Below are positions 56,258-64,000 of a DNA stretch of 64,000 bases, in pieces; position 1 is the first letter of the stretch; every line of letters starts with the position of its first letter. The position numbers and the translations under genes are program-made. The DNA is from Chloroflexota bacterium. GTDB lineage: Bacteria > Chloroflexota > Anaerolineae > Anaerolineales > Villigracilaceae. Below the pieces are notes generated by a model that had not been told where the DNA came from, ran no database searches, and saw only the letters and a program-made list of their open reading frames with translations. The stretch lies in assembly GCA_016223135.1 (NCBI GenBank), contig JACRPQ010000004.1, positions 992,001-1,056,000 on the forward strand, in the 5' to 3' direction.

Positions 56258-58237
56258 TTACTGCCCGCTGACGATTTCGATGTAATCATTTGTGACCACT
56301 TCGGCATCGGCGACGCCCAGCAAGGCAAGCAGTTCGGTGACGAGATGCGCCTTGTTTTGCGCGTCCTTGCGGCTCCACGTGCGGCTCTTGATTTCAATGA
56401 AATAGCCGAGCGGCGGCGTGGTGACGTTATCGAGGTTGATGTAAAACTCGGTGTCCTTGTACTTGATCAGCCAGCGCAGGCGGTCTTTCTCGATGTTCAC
56501 CTCCGAGGCAGGCTTGAAGTATTCGCGGTAGAAGCGCAGAGAGTTGGCAGCCGGCGCCAGGAAGCGGCTGCGCGAAAGAAGCACGTCGTGAGCAAACCCG
56601 CCCTCGCGCAGGACGCCGATGAGCGTGAGCCGCGCGCGCACGTTGGTCACGTTGCCCTTGTCGTCCACGAAGTCATCTTCACGGTAGCGCAAACGTCCCT
56701 GTGACGGGTCGGCGAAGTGGAAGTAGGTATCGTGCTGACGGTAGTGCCGTTCATAGATGATGACGATTTCATCCCGCATCAATGCCTGGACGATGGAATC
56801 GGGGTCGGCAATTTTGACCTTGACCTGCACCTCGAACGATTCCTCCTCCATCGAGCCGCCGAGGGCAATGAGTTTGGAAAGCACCGACTGCTCGCGTTCG
56901 AGGAGGAAGGCGTCCATCTTTTTGGCGATGTCGGCTGCCTGGGCGAGAAGTTCCTCTTCGTTGAGGGTGAGCAGTTTGCGGTCACGCATCAGCCATTTGC
57001 CGTTGACCATCACGTCGCTCACGTCGGTGGATTTGCTGGCATAGACGATTTGAGCGTAGGCATTTTCGGGCGAGCGGCGGAAGGCGGGGGAGTTGTGGAT
57101 GGGGGTGAGGTCGAGCAGGATCAGGTCGGCGCGGCGGCCGGGGGTGAGGGAGCCGGTCAAATGTCCGAGGTGAAGCGCCTGTGCGCCGAGCCGCGTGCCC
57201 ATGAGCAGAGCCTGCGAGGCGGGCAGGGAGGTCGGATCATTGGTCACGGCTTTGGCGATGAAGGCGGCGAGGCGCACTTCTTCGAACATGTCGAGGTCGT
57301 TGTTGGAGGCGGGTCCGTCTGTGCCGATGCCCACGTTGAGCCCGGTGGCGAGCATCTTGGTGACGGGGGCGAAGCCGGAGGCGAGTTTGAGGTTGGAGGA
57401 GGGGTTATGCGAGACGCCCGCGCCTGCGTGGTGGAGCGTGCGAATTTCGCCCGCGTCAATGTGGACGCAGTGCGCGGCGATGACCTTTGCCTCGAGCAGT
57501 CCCTGCTTTTTGACATAGGGGATGACGGGCATGCCCTCGTCGCGGCGCATGTTTTCGACTTCGAGCGCGGTTTCGGAGAGGTGAATGTGCAGCGGCACGT
57601 CGAATTCTTTGGCGAGTTCGGCAGTTTCGCGCAGGATCTCGGGGGTGGTGGTGTAGGGCGCGTGCGGCGCGATGGAGGGGACGATGAGCGGGTGACCTTT
57701 CCAGCGCTGGATGAAGCCGCGCGCCTGTTCCATGGCGTCTTCGTAAGATTTTGCGTCGGCGGTGGGGAATTTGAGGATGGATTGCCCACAGACGGCGCGC
57801 ATCCCTGCCTGAGCGGCGGCTTTGGCAACCTCTTCCTCGTGGAAGTACATGTCGTTGAAGGTGGTCACGCCGCTGCGGATGAGTTCGGCGCAGGCGATGG
57901 AGGTGCCAAGCGCCACAAATTCGCGCGAGACGAATTCACGCTCGACGGGCCACATGTAGCCTTGCAGCCAGACATCCAGGCGCAGGTCGTCGGCGATGCC
58001 GCGCAGGAGGGTCATGGGAACGTGCGTGTGGGCGTTGACCAGCCCGGGCATCAGCACTTTGCCGCCGCAGTCAACGATTTCTGCGGCGGTGTATGCCTTT
58101 TTGATTTCGTCCTCAGGTCCCACCGCAAGGATGCTGTCTCCTTTTACGGCGAGCGCGCCGGGGTGATATTGCGTGAGGTGTTCATCCATGGTGAGGATGT
58201 GGGCGTTGAGGAAGAGGGTATCGGCTTGTTGAGTCAT
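56258..58237 (-). CDS. MtaD-type amidohydrolase fused to a CYTH domain
   Basis: 659 residues from ATG 58237. Residues 1 to about 445 form an amidohydrolase of the 5'-methylthioadenosine/S-adenosylhomocysteine deaminase type, with 'VNAHTHVPMTLLRG', 'HAPYTTTP', 'HIHLSETALE', 'IAAHCVHID' and 'GTDGPASNNDLDM'. From about 460 a CYTH-like domain begins: 'SFEVQVKVKIADPDSIVQALMRD', 'HDTYFHFADPSQGRLRYREDD', 'ARLTLIG', 'RWLIKYKDTEFYINLDNVTTPPLGYFIEIKSRT'. CYTH domains bind organic phosphates. The combination is unusual, and its joint role is unknown. Confidence 0.85.
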   Translation of the reverse strand: MTQQADTLFLNAHILTMDEHLTQYHPGALAVKGDSILAVGPEDEIKKAYTAAEIVDCGGKVLMPGLVNAHTHVPMTLLRGIADDLRLDVWLQGYMWPVEREFVSREFVALGTSIACAELIRSGVTTFNDMYFHEEEVAKAAAQAGMRAVCGQSILKFPTADAKSYEDAMEQARGFIQRWKGHPLIVPSIAPHAPYTTTPEILRETAELAKEFDVPLHIHLSETALEVENMRRDEGMPVIPYVKKQGLLEAKVIAAHCVHIDAGEIRTLHHAGAGVSHNPSSNLKLASGFAPVTKMLATGLNVGIGTDGPASNNDLDMFEEVRLAAFIAKAVTNDPTSLPASQALLMGTRLGAQALHLGHLTGSLTPGRRADLILLDLTPIHNSPAFRRSPENAYAQIVYASKSTDVSDVMVNGKWLMRDRKLLTLNEEELLAQAADIAKKMDAFLLEREQSVLSKLIALGGSMEEESFEVQVKVKIADPDSIVQALMRDEIVIIYERHYRQHDTYFHFADPSQGRLRYREDDFVDDKGNVTNVRARLTLIGVLREGGFAHDVLLSRSRFLAPAANSLRFYREYFKPASEVNIEKDRLRWLIKYKDTEFYINLDNVTTPPLGYFIEIKSRTWSRKDAQNKAHLVTELLALLGVADAEVVTNDYIEIVSGQ

Positions 58238-58250
58238 GATTTCTCCTGTA

Positions 58251-59222
58251 TTACGGCACAAAATTCAAAAGCACCTTGAGCGCCTCGAGGTTTTGTTTGA
58301 AGTCGGTGTCTTTGTGGTTGGAAAGTTCCATATCCACCGCTGCGCCGACGCCGTTTTCCACTGCCCAGTCAGCGAGGGTGCCGGTGTATTCGCAGCCGGT
58401 GTCAATGGGGGGGTAGGGGTAGCCGGTGGCTTTGGCGAGCGCTTTTGCCAGGCGGATGGAATCCGGCTCCCACGGGTCGCCGCCGGGGAAGACGCCCAGC
58501 GCGGCGCTGTGGTAACTGATGACGGCAAGAATATCATGCGTGGAAATGAAACTCATCACGGCGCGGGTTTCGGGTTCGGAGCCGGCATAGTCGCCGCCGG
58601 TGGTGGGACGCCACACCCAGCATCCGTCGCGGTCCCAGTCGGCGGTCCAGTTGCGGGAGGGGAAGTTGCGGTTGAGGTCCACGCCGCGGTTGTTGACGCG
58701 CCCATCCACGCCATCCGAGCGGGCTTCGCCGTCGGGGTTCATGTTGCGGATGATGTGGAGGGTAACGTCGGAGGGGATGACTTCGGGATGGTCTATGATG
58801 TAGCGGATGAGTTCGTTTGCCAGCCCGATGGTGTTGCCCTCGTAGCCGCCGTGAATGCCCGCCACGATGAGGTATTGGCGTTCGCCGCTGCCGAAGGTGT
58901 AGGCGTCAATGGGACGCCCGCCGTGCGACAAGCCGATGATTTTGGATGGCTGTCCGTGGTCGAGGATGAACGGGGTGGGGGTCTCGAAGACCGGCGCGGT
59001 GACGTAGGGAGGCGGCGTGAGGGTGGGAAGGTAGTAAATGGTGGGGGGCGCGTTCAGGGTCGGCGTGGAGGACGGGAAGGTCTCCAGCGGGGCGTTGGCG
59101 GCGGAGGCGCGCTGGCTGTTCAGGTAGAGAATTCCGCCGACCAGCAGGCAGAGAGCCAGTGCGGCGTTGATGCTCCACACGGCATATACCCACGAGAGGG
59201 AGGAACGCTTTTTACGCGGCAT
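58251..59222 (-). CDS. membrane-anchored M14 family carboxypeptidase
   Basis: 323 residues from ATG 59222, which overlaps the cinA stop region by 11 nt. One N-terminal membrane helix (about 13-33) and a Pro/Thr linker come first. The zinc site includes 'VAGIHGGYEGNT' (His and Glu, with one more residue than the standard HxxE), 'DLNRNFPSRNW' for substrate binding, 'ISYHSAALG' (His), and 'AAVDMELSNHKDTDF' (catalytic Glu). It probably removes terminal residues from peptides or cell-wall peptides outside the membrane. Confidence 0.82.
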   Translation of the reverse strand: MPRKKRSSLSWVYAVWSINAALALCLLVGGILYLNSQRASAANAPLETFPSSTPTLNAPPTIYYLPTLTPPPYVTAPVFETPTPFILDHGQPSKIIGLSHGGRPIDAYTFGSGERQYLIVAGIHGGYEGNTIGLANELIRYIIDHPEVIPSDVTLHIIRNMNPDGEARSDGVDGRVNNRGVDLNRNFPSRNWTADWDRDGCWVWRPTTGGDYAGSEPETRAVMSFISTHDILAVISYHSAALGVFPGGDPWEPDSIRLAKALAKATGYPYPPIDTGCEYTGTLADWAVENGVGAAVDMELSNHKDTDFKQNLEALKVLLNFVP

Positions 59223-60384
59223 GTTCTTCCAAGGCGGCGGTGCGCAGCCAGTTGAGCGCCAGGTTGACCGACCAGTGCGGCAGGCTGCGCGGCGGTCCGC
59301 CGTAGGTGATGCGGTGGGTCTTTTCGCCGTGCGGGGTGATGAGCGCAATTTCGGCGGCGCGTTCGTTGGGGCAGAGGGCAACGCCCAGGGCGGCGTCTGC
59401 GCGGGATTCGGTTCGGGCGGCGCGCAAGGCGTCCAGCAGGCTGGCAGGTTCGAGGTCCGGGAGTGAGGCGGTGTGGGGGATTTTGCGGGCGAGCAGACCA
59501 TCCAGTCCCGATTCGATGGCGGTCAGAGTCCAGCCGCGTTTTGCCACTGCGTTGAGGGCGGCGTCTTCGAGGCGGTCTTCATCGGCTCCGAAGATATACC
59601 CGCCGAGTCGTTCCCGCACCTGCCTTTCGATGTCTGCAATCATCGCATCGGCTTCGGCTTCGCTGCGGGCTTTGGCGGCGATGCGCACGTCCACGATGCC
59701 GGTGTGCGCCGCCAGTCCCACCGTGGGGTTGCTGAGGGTTTCGAGGTCACCGATCTTTTCGTCAATCATGCCTTCGCCCAGACCGGCGCAGCGCAGGATG
59801 CGGACTTTGATGACATCGTTCAGGTTGAAGCGCTGCTGGAGGTAGGGGATGATGGATTCGTGCAGGATGTATTCCATTTCGTTGGGGACGCCGGGCAGGG
59901 AGATGACGACCCTCACCCCTGCGCCCCTCTCCCGATGGGAGAGGGGTTGGGGTGAGGGGGTCTCCACAATAAAGCACGGCGCGGTGCCGACAGGATTGGG
60001 AATGCCGATTGCTCCCTGCGGGACGTAAGCCTGCCGTTTTTGATTTTCGGAGGGTTTGCGTCCGTAGCGCGCGATGACTTCGACCACCTGCTGCCACAGG
60101 TCTGCGCGGAATTCGGTCTCTACGCCGAGGGCTTTGGCGACCGCCTCGCGGGTGGGGTCATCTACGGTGGGACCCAGCCCGCCGGTGGTGATGACGATGT
60201 CGGCGCGGCGCAGCGAGTCGCGGATGGCTTCGGCGATGCGTTCAACGTTGTCGCCGATGGTGATGGTGCGGTACAGGTCCACGCCAAGTCCACGCAGGGC
60301 GCGGGCGATGTAGCGCGTGTTGGTATCCACGATTTCGCCGAGGAGGATTTCAGTTCCGATGGTGATGATTTCTGCTGATGGCAT
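59212..60384 (-). CDS. cinA: CinA family protein (competence/damage-inducible)
   Basis: 390 residues. 'EIITIGTEILLGEIVDTNTRYIARALRGLGVDL' and 'VITTGGLGPTVDDPTREAVAKAL' are the MoCF/COG1058 domain, 'NPVGTAPCFIVE' and 'VISLPGVPNEMEYIL' continue it. The C-terminal PncC-like part is shorter and less conserved than in typical CinA. CinA proteins act on ADP-ribose and nicotinamide mononucleotide. Oddity: residues about 143-159 ('TPSPQPLSHRERGAGVR') are encoded by a palindromic repeat. Confidence 0.9.
   Translation of the reverse strand: MPSAEIITIGTEILLGEIVDTNTRYIARALRGLGVDLYRTITIGDNVERIAEAIRDSLRRADIVITTGGLGPTVDDPTREAVAKALGVETEFRADLWQQVVEVIARYGRKPSENQKRQAYVPQGAIGIPNPVGTAPCFIVETPSPQPLSHRERGAGVRVVISLPGVPNEMEYILHESIIPYLQQRFNLNDVIKVRILRCAGLGEGMIDEKIGDLETLSNPTVGLAAHTGIVDVRIAAKARSEAEADAMIADIERQVRERLGGYIFGADEDRLEDAALNAVAKRGWTLTAIESGLDGLLARKIPHTASLPDLEPASLLDALRAARTESRADAALGVALCPNERAAEIALITPHGEKTHRITYGGPPRSLPHWSVNLALNWLRTAALEEHAA
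59910..59958. repeat. CTCACCCC-type palindrome inserted in frame in cinA
   Basis: Outer arms CCCTCACCCC (59910-59919) and GGGGTGAGGG (59949-59958) are perfect. Inner arms CCCCTCTCCC (59924-59933) and GGGAGAGGGG (59937-59946) are perfect, with loop GAT. The same family is intergenic at 39840-39880. Confidence 0.85.
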
Positions 60385-60410
60385 AACACCTATCCGACTA
60401 TCAGACTCAA

Positions 60411-60438
60411 GACTCTAGACTCTAGACTCTAGACTCTA
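60411..60438. repeat. four tandem GACTCTA heptamers
   Basis: GACTCTA is repeated four times exactly at 60411-60438, then GAC. The TAG stop codon of the upstream FAD oxidoreductase gene (minus strand, 60438-60436) is inside the array, and cinA begins 26 bp further along (60384). Confidence 0.9.
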
Positions 60439-61590
60439 GACCACATTGTACTCTTTTATCAGCCTTCCCTGTTCGAAGCGCGCCAGGTCGAGCATGGAAA
60501 CATCCACCGTTGAAAAGGCGCCGTCGAGGATGAGCTCGCTCATGAGTTTGCCGGAGACAGGTCCGTGCATGAAGCCGTGTCCCGAAAACCCTGCGCAGAC
60601 GAGAAAACCCTCCACAGGAGTCTTGCCGTAAATGGGGTGGGCGTCGGGGGTCACTTCGTAAAGTCCCGCCCAGTGTGCAGCGCGGCGGGCGCGTTCGAGC
60701 AGCGGCATTCGCGCCAGGGCGGCTTCGAGGTTGGTCAATTCCCACGCCTCGTCCACGTTTTGGTTGAAGCCGGGCGTTTCGTGGGGGTTGCTCATGCCAA
60801 TCAGCAGCCCCTCGCCTTCGCGGTGAAAGTAGAGCGCTTGGGCAAAATCAATCACGAACGGAAAATCAGCAGGGATTTCTGCGAGCGGCGTGGTGGTGAA
60901 CATTTGCCGGCGGATGGGCTGGATGGGGAGGTGGACGCCCGCCATTTGACCGATTTGTCCCGCCCAGGCGCCCGCCGCGTTGATGACGGTGCGCGTCTGG
61001 ATGACGCCGCGGCTTGCTTCCACGCCTTCAACCTTTCCTCCGCTGACGCGAATCCCGGTCACTTCCACGCCGCTGAACGCGCGGACGCCCAATTTTTGCG
61101 CGGCGCCGATGTATCCCATGACGACGCTGTTGGGATCCACAAGTCCGTCCTTTTGGTGAAAGGTGCCAGCCAGGGCGTCGTCGAAACGCATGAGGGACAG
61201 CCGCCGGCGGACTTCATCGCCGTCCAGCCATTCGGTCTGCACGCCGAGGCGGCGCTGGAGGGCGACGTTGTGTTGAAAGGTTTGCACGTCCCGCTCGTCC
61301 GTCAGCACGAAGAGATAGCCGCATGGGCGGTAGTGAACGTCCTGCCCGAGTTCGTCCTTGAAACGTTCGAGCATGGGCAGGCTGGCGAGCGAGAGGCGGA
61401 TGTTGATTTCGGTGCCAAACTGGTAGCGGACTCCGCCGGCGCATTTGCCGGTGGAGCCCTGCCCGAAGAGCGGTTCTTTTTCGAGCAGGACCAGGTTGCG
61501 GGTCCCGCGCGAGGCGAGGTGCCAGGCAGCGCTGGCGCCCATCACGCCGCCGCCGATGATGACGATGTCTGCTGTGTGGGGAAAGTCCAT
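60436..61590 (-). CDS. FAD-dependent amino-acid oxidoreductase (DadA/SoxB-like)
   Basis: 384 residues. The N-terminal FAD-binding motif is 'DIVIIGGGVMGASAAWHLASRG', with 'LLEKEPLFGQGSTGKCAGGVRYQF' next, a GG-doublet pattern of the DAO family. 'TVINAAGAWAGQIGQMAG' is a second FAD contact, and the C-terminal 'HPIYGKTPVEGFLVCAGFSGHGFMHGPVSGKLMSELI' is characteristic of sarcosine/glycine-type oxidases. It probably oxidises an N-methyl or secondary amino acid. The partner subunit or electron acceptor is not visible. Confidence 0.88.
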   Translation of the reverse strand: MDFPHTADIVIIGGGVMGASAAWHLASRGTRNLVLLEKEPLFGQGSTGKCAGGVRYQFGTEINIRLSLASLPMLERFKDELGQDVHYRPCGYLFVLTDERDVQTFQHNVALQRRLGVQTEWLDGDEVRRRLSLMRFDDALAGTFHQKDGLVDPNSVVMGYIGAAQKLGVRAFSGVEVTGIRVSGGKVEGVEASRGVIQTRTVINAAGAWAGQIGQMAGVHLPIQPIRRQMFTTTPLAEIPADFPFVIDFAQALYFHREGEGLLIGMSNPHETPGFNQNVDEAWELTNLEAALARMPLLERARRAAHWAGLYEVTPDAHPIYGKTPVEGFLVCAGFSGHGFMHGPVSGKLMSELILDGAFSTVDVSMLDLARFEQGRLIKEYNVV

Positions 61591-61609
61591 GTTATTTTAG
61601 TGCCTCGGG

Positions 61610-61733
61610 CGTTAGAGAATGCTTGGTACGCTCTATTTAACCTGAATTCGGGATAAGGCTTTTGAATCGTCCCGAAGGCTTTTGACGCAGCGGGTTCGAG
61701 AGCAGAATCAGCCTTCGGGACGTTTATCCCGAA
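61610..61733. repeat. CGTTAGAGAATG motif and nested CCCGAA/TTCGGG inverted repeats
   Basis: A variant CGTTAGAGAATG (61610-61621) is followed by TTCGGGATAA/TTATCCCGAA (61647-61656 and 61724-61733). Inside that lies CGTCCCGAAGGCT/AGCCTTCGGGACG (61668-61680 and 61710-61722). All arms are perfect. The same CGTCCCGAAGG arm occurs at 31671. Confidence 0.8.
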
Positions 61734-61759
61734 CTGACGTTATTTACAATGGGTATAAA

Positions 61760-61791
61760 GAAACCCGCTTTCAGGTGAAAACGGGTTTCTG
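61760..61791 (-). terminator. intrinsic terminator after livF
   Basis: AGAAACCCG (61760-61768) pairs with CGGGTTTCT (61783-61791). On the minus strand it is followed by a short T-rich run. It lies 21 nt beyond the livF stop. Confidence 0.7.
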
Positions 61792-61811
61792 GGCGGCGCT
61801 GACTTGGGCGT

Positions 61812-62531
61812 TTATTCGATGCCCAGATAGGTCTTTTGCACCATTTCGTTCTTTTTGAGTTTTTCCGCCGAGTCGGTCAGAACGATGTTACCCGTCTGAA
61901 GGACGTAGCCGCGATGGGCGATGGAGAGCGCCATGTGGGCGTTTTGTTCGACGAGCAGGATGGTGACGCCTTCCTTGTTGAGTTTCTGGATGATGTCGAA
62001 GATGAGTTCGACGAGAACCGGGGCAAGCCCCATGGATGGCTCGTCGAGCATGAGGATACGCGGGTGCTGCATCAAGCCGCGCCCAATGGCGAGCATTTGT
62101 TGTTCACCGCCGGAGAGGGTGCCGCCGTATTGGTCCAGGCGTTCTTTCAAGCGGGGGAAGAGTTCAAAGACCCATTCCAGTCGCTGTTGTATTTTGTTGG
62201 GGTCGGTAATGGTAAAAGCGCCCATTTCCAGGTTCTCGCGCACGGTCAGTTTTGGGAAGATGCCGCGTCCTTCTGGAACATGCCCCACACCCTTGTAGAC
62301 GATCAGGTGAGGGTCGGTGTGGGTGATGTCTTCCCCTTCAAGTTTAACTGTGCCTTCGCGCGGATGCAGTAATCCGGAGATGGTGCGCAGAGTGGTGCTT
62401 TTACCGGCGCCGTTTGCGCCGATCATGGTGACGATTTCGCCTTCTTCCACATAGAGGGAGATGCCTTTTAAAGCGTGAATATGTCCATAGTAGGAATGGA
62501 CATTATCCAGTTCGAGAATCCTTTTACCCAT
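61812..62531 (-). CDS. livF: branched-chain amino acid ABC transporter ATPase LivF
   Basis: 239 residues. Walker A 'GANGAGKSTT', the signature 'LSGGEQQMLAIGRGLM', and Walker B 'ILMLDEPSMGL' are present, with 'EEGEIVTMIGANGAGKS' as in LivF. It forms the nucleotide-binding half with LivG. It is the last gene of a minus-strand liv operon, 8 nt after livG. Confidence 0.93.
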   Translation of the reverse strand: MGKRILELDNVHSYYGHIHALKGISLYVEEGEIVTMIGANGAGKSTTLRTISGLLHPREGTVKLEGEDITHTDPHLIVYKGVGHVPEGRGIFPKLTVRENLEMGAFTITDPNKIQQRLEWVFELFPRLKERLDQYGGTLSGGEQQMLAIGRGLMQHPRILMLDEPSMGLAPVLVELIFDIIQKLNKEGVTILLVEQNAHMALSIAHRGYVLQTGNIVLTDSAEKLKKNEMVQKTYLGIE

Positions 62532-62539
62532 AGTTTCTC

Positions 62540-63319
<780 letters not shown>

Positions 63320-63331
63320 ATTGTCCTCGCT

Positions 63332-64000
63332 TTAGTCGCCGCTTTCTTCGACTGCCAGTTCACGCTGTCTTCGCGCGGCCGGAATCAACCCTGCCGGGCG
63401 GAAGATCATCATCAAGATCAAAATGATCCCGAACAATAAGCGTTGATATTTGGCGGGGTCAAGTTGGGTGGAGAGATTCTTCCAGGCAAAGTTGATGATG
63501 GGGATCACCGCGTCGCTTTGGCGGAGTTGGCTCAAGTAGAGGGAAAGTCCCTGAAGCACTTGCAAGTTCAGCAATACGACCACAGCCGCGCCCAAAATCA
63601 CGCCGGGGATGCTGCCGATGCCTCCCAAAATGACCATCGTCAGCACGCCGATGGACTGCATGAAGGAGAAGGATTCCGGGCTGACAAAGGTGCGGCTGGC
63701 GGCAAACATGACGCCCATGGCGCCGGCAAACGAAGCGCCTGCGGCAAAGGCAGCCAGTTTCATGCGAACCAGCGGAATGCCCATGGCAATGGCGGCTGTT
63801 TCATCTTCGCGGATGGCTGTCCAGGCGCGTCCGATCTTGGAATCGTCAAGACGGCGGGCGACGAGGATGATGACCAGGATGATGAGCAGCGCCATCAGGT
63901 AAAACAGAACGTTGTACACATCCGAAGCTTTGACCGGGTGTCCAATGACGGGACCGAGGGTATTGTTGAACAGATCCACAACTGCTGGCGGCAGGGTGGG
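63332..64000 (-). CDS. livM: branched-chain amino acid ABC permease LivM (5' partial)
   Basis: The frame stays open to the window edge (223 codons), so the N-terminus is missing; the GTG at 63979 is likely internal. Visible are about five membrane segments and the coupling-helix block 'SKIGRAWTAIREDETAAIAMGIPLVRMKLAAFAAGASFAGAMGVMFAA', highly typical of LivM. The C-terminus 'YQRLLFGIILILMMIFRPAGLIP' also fits. It precedes livG by 12 nt. The substrate-binding protein and LivH should lie to the right of the window. Confidence 0.92.
   Translation of the reverse strand, partial: PTLPPAVVDLFNNTLGPVIGHPVKASDVYNVLFYLMALLIILVIILVARRLDDSKIGRAWTAIREDETAAIAMGIPLVRMKLAAFAAGASFAGAMGVMFAASRTFVSPESFSFMQSIGVLTMVILGGIGSIPGVILGAAVVVLLNLQVLQGLSLYLSQLRQSDAVIPIINFAWKNLSTQLDPAKYQRLLFGIILILMMIFRPAGLIPAARRQRELAVEESGD

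Overview
This 64 kb window reads as chromosomal DNA of a moderately GC-rich bacterium, most likely a member of Chloroflexota class Anaerolineae. That placement is an inference. It rests on lipoproteins with long Thr/Pro linkers and NBR1-type Ig domains, a LysM/ELWxxDGT lipoprotein, a membrane protein with a baseplate-J-like domain, a Flp-type pilin, and a liv ABC transporter. No rRNA, tRNA, phage, CRISPR array or transposase gene was recognised.

Layout. 1-8.6 kb: surface polysaccharide genes (two tandem pairs of GT39-like membrane glycosyltransferase plus GT2 glycosyltransferase, a Wzz-like protein, an O-antigen ligase/polymerase and a sulfotransferase), interrupted by an AT-rich YcxB-like gene. 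8.6-11.7 kb: a NarL-type histidine kinase, an LprI-like lipoprotein and rdgB. 11.8-15.7 kb (minus): three Ig-like lipoproteins leading into queG. 15.7-19.8 kb (minus): a GtrA protein, a UDP-glucuronate decarboxylase-like epimerase and G5/beta-propeller lipoproteins. 19.8-31.7 kb: mostly plus-strand housekeeping and envelope genes (scpB, a class V aminotransferase, patatin, esterase, L,D-transpeptidase, ccdA, a glutaredoxin-DUF2085 fusion, pgeF, yggS, yggT, yggU, aminotransferase). 31.8-39.8 kb: lytic transglycosylase, Flp pilin, dodecin, an ADP-forming acyl-CoA synthetase, a CDP-alcohol phosphatidyltransferase, an EEP-family hydrolase and a nitroreductase. 40-48 kb: a large Ig-domain protein, selA, an M24 peptidase and the LysM/ELWxxDGT lipoprotein. 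48-56 kb: alaS, plsY, a GT2, the baseplate-J-like membrane protein, ruvX and mltG. 56-64 kb (minus): an MtaD-CYTH fusion, an M14 peptidase, cinA, an FAD oxidoreductase and livFGM (livM runs off the end).

Most striking observations. (1) Upstream of alaS a 25-codon leader ORF holds four Ala codons within five positions. It is followed by mutually exclusive hairpins and a strong intrinsic terminator, the layout of a ribosome-mediated attenuator sensing Ala-tRNA. (2) Three conserved genes (queG, cinA, alaS) carry in-frame insertions encoded by GC-rich palindromic repeats, recalling Rickettsia palindromic elements. (3) Many starts lie 6-9 nt downstream of a -10 hexamer, which predicts leaderless mRNAs; the clearest case is the lytic transglycosylase (TTGACA-17-TATAAG-7-ATG). 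(4) The intergenic DNA is full of small palindromic, MITE-like elements from several families, one flanked by an 8-bp direct repeat.
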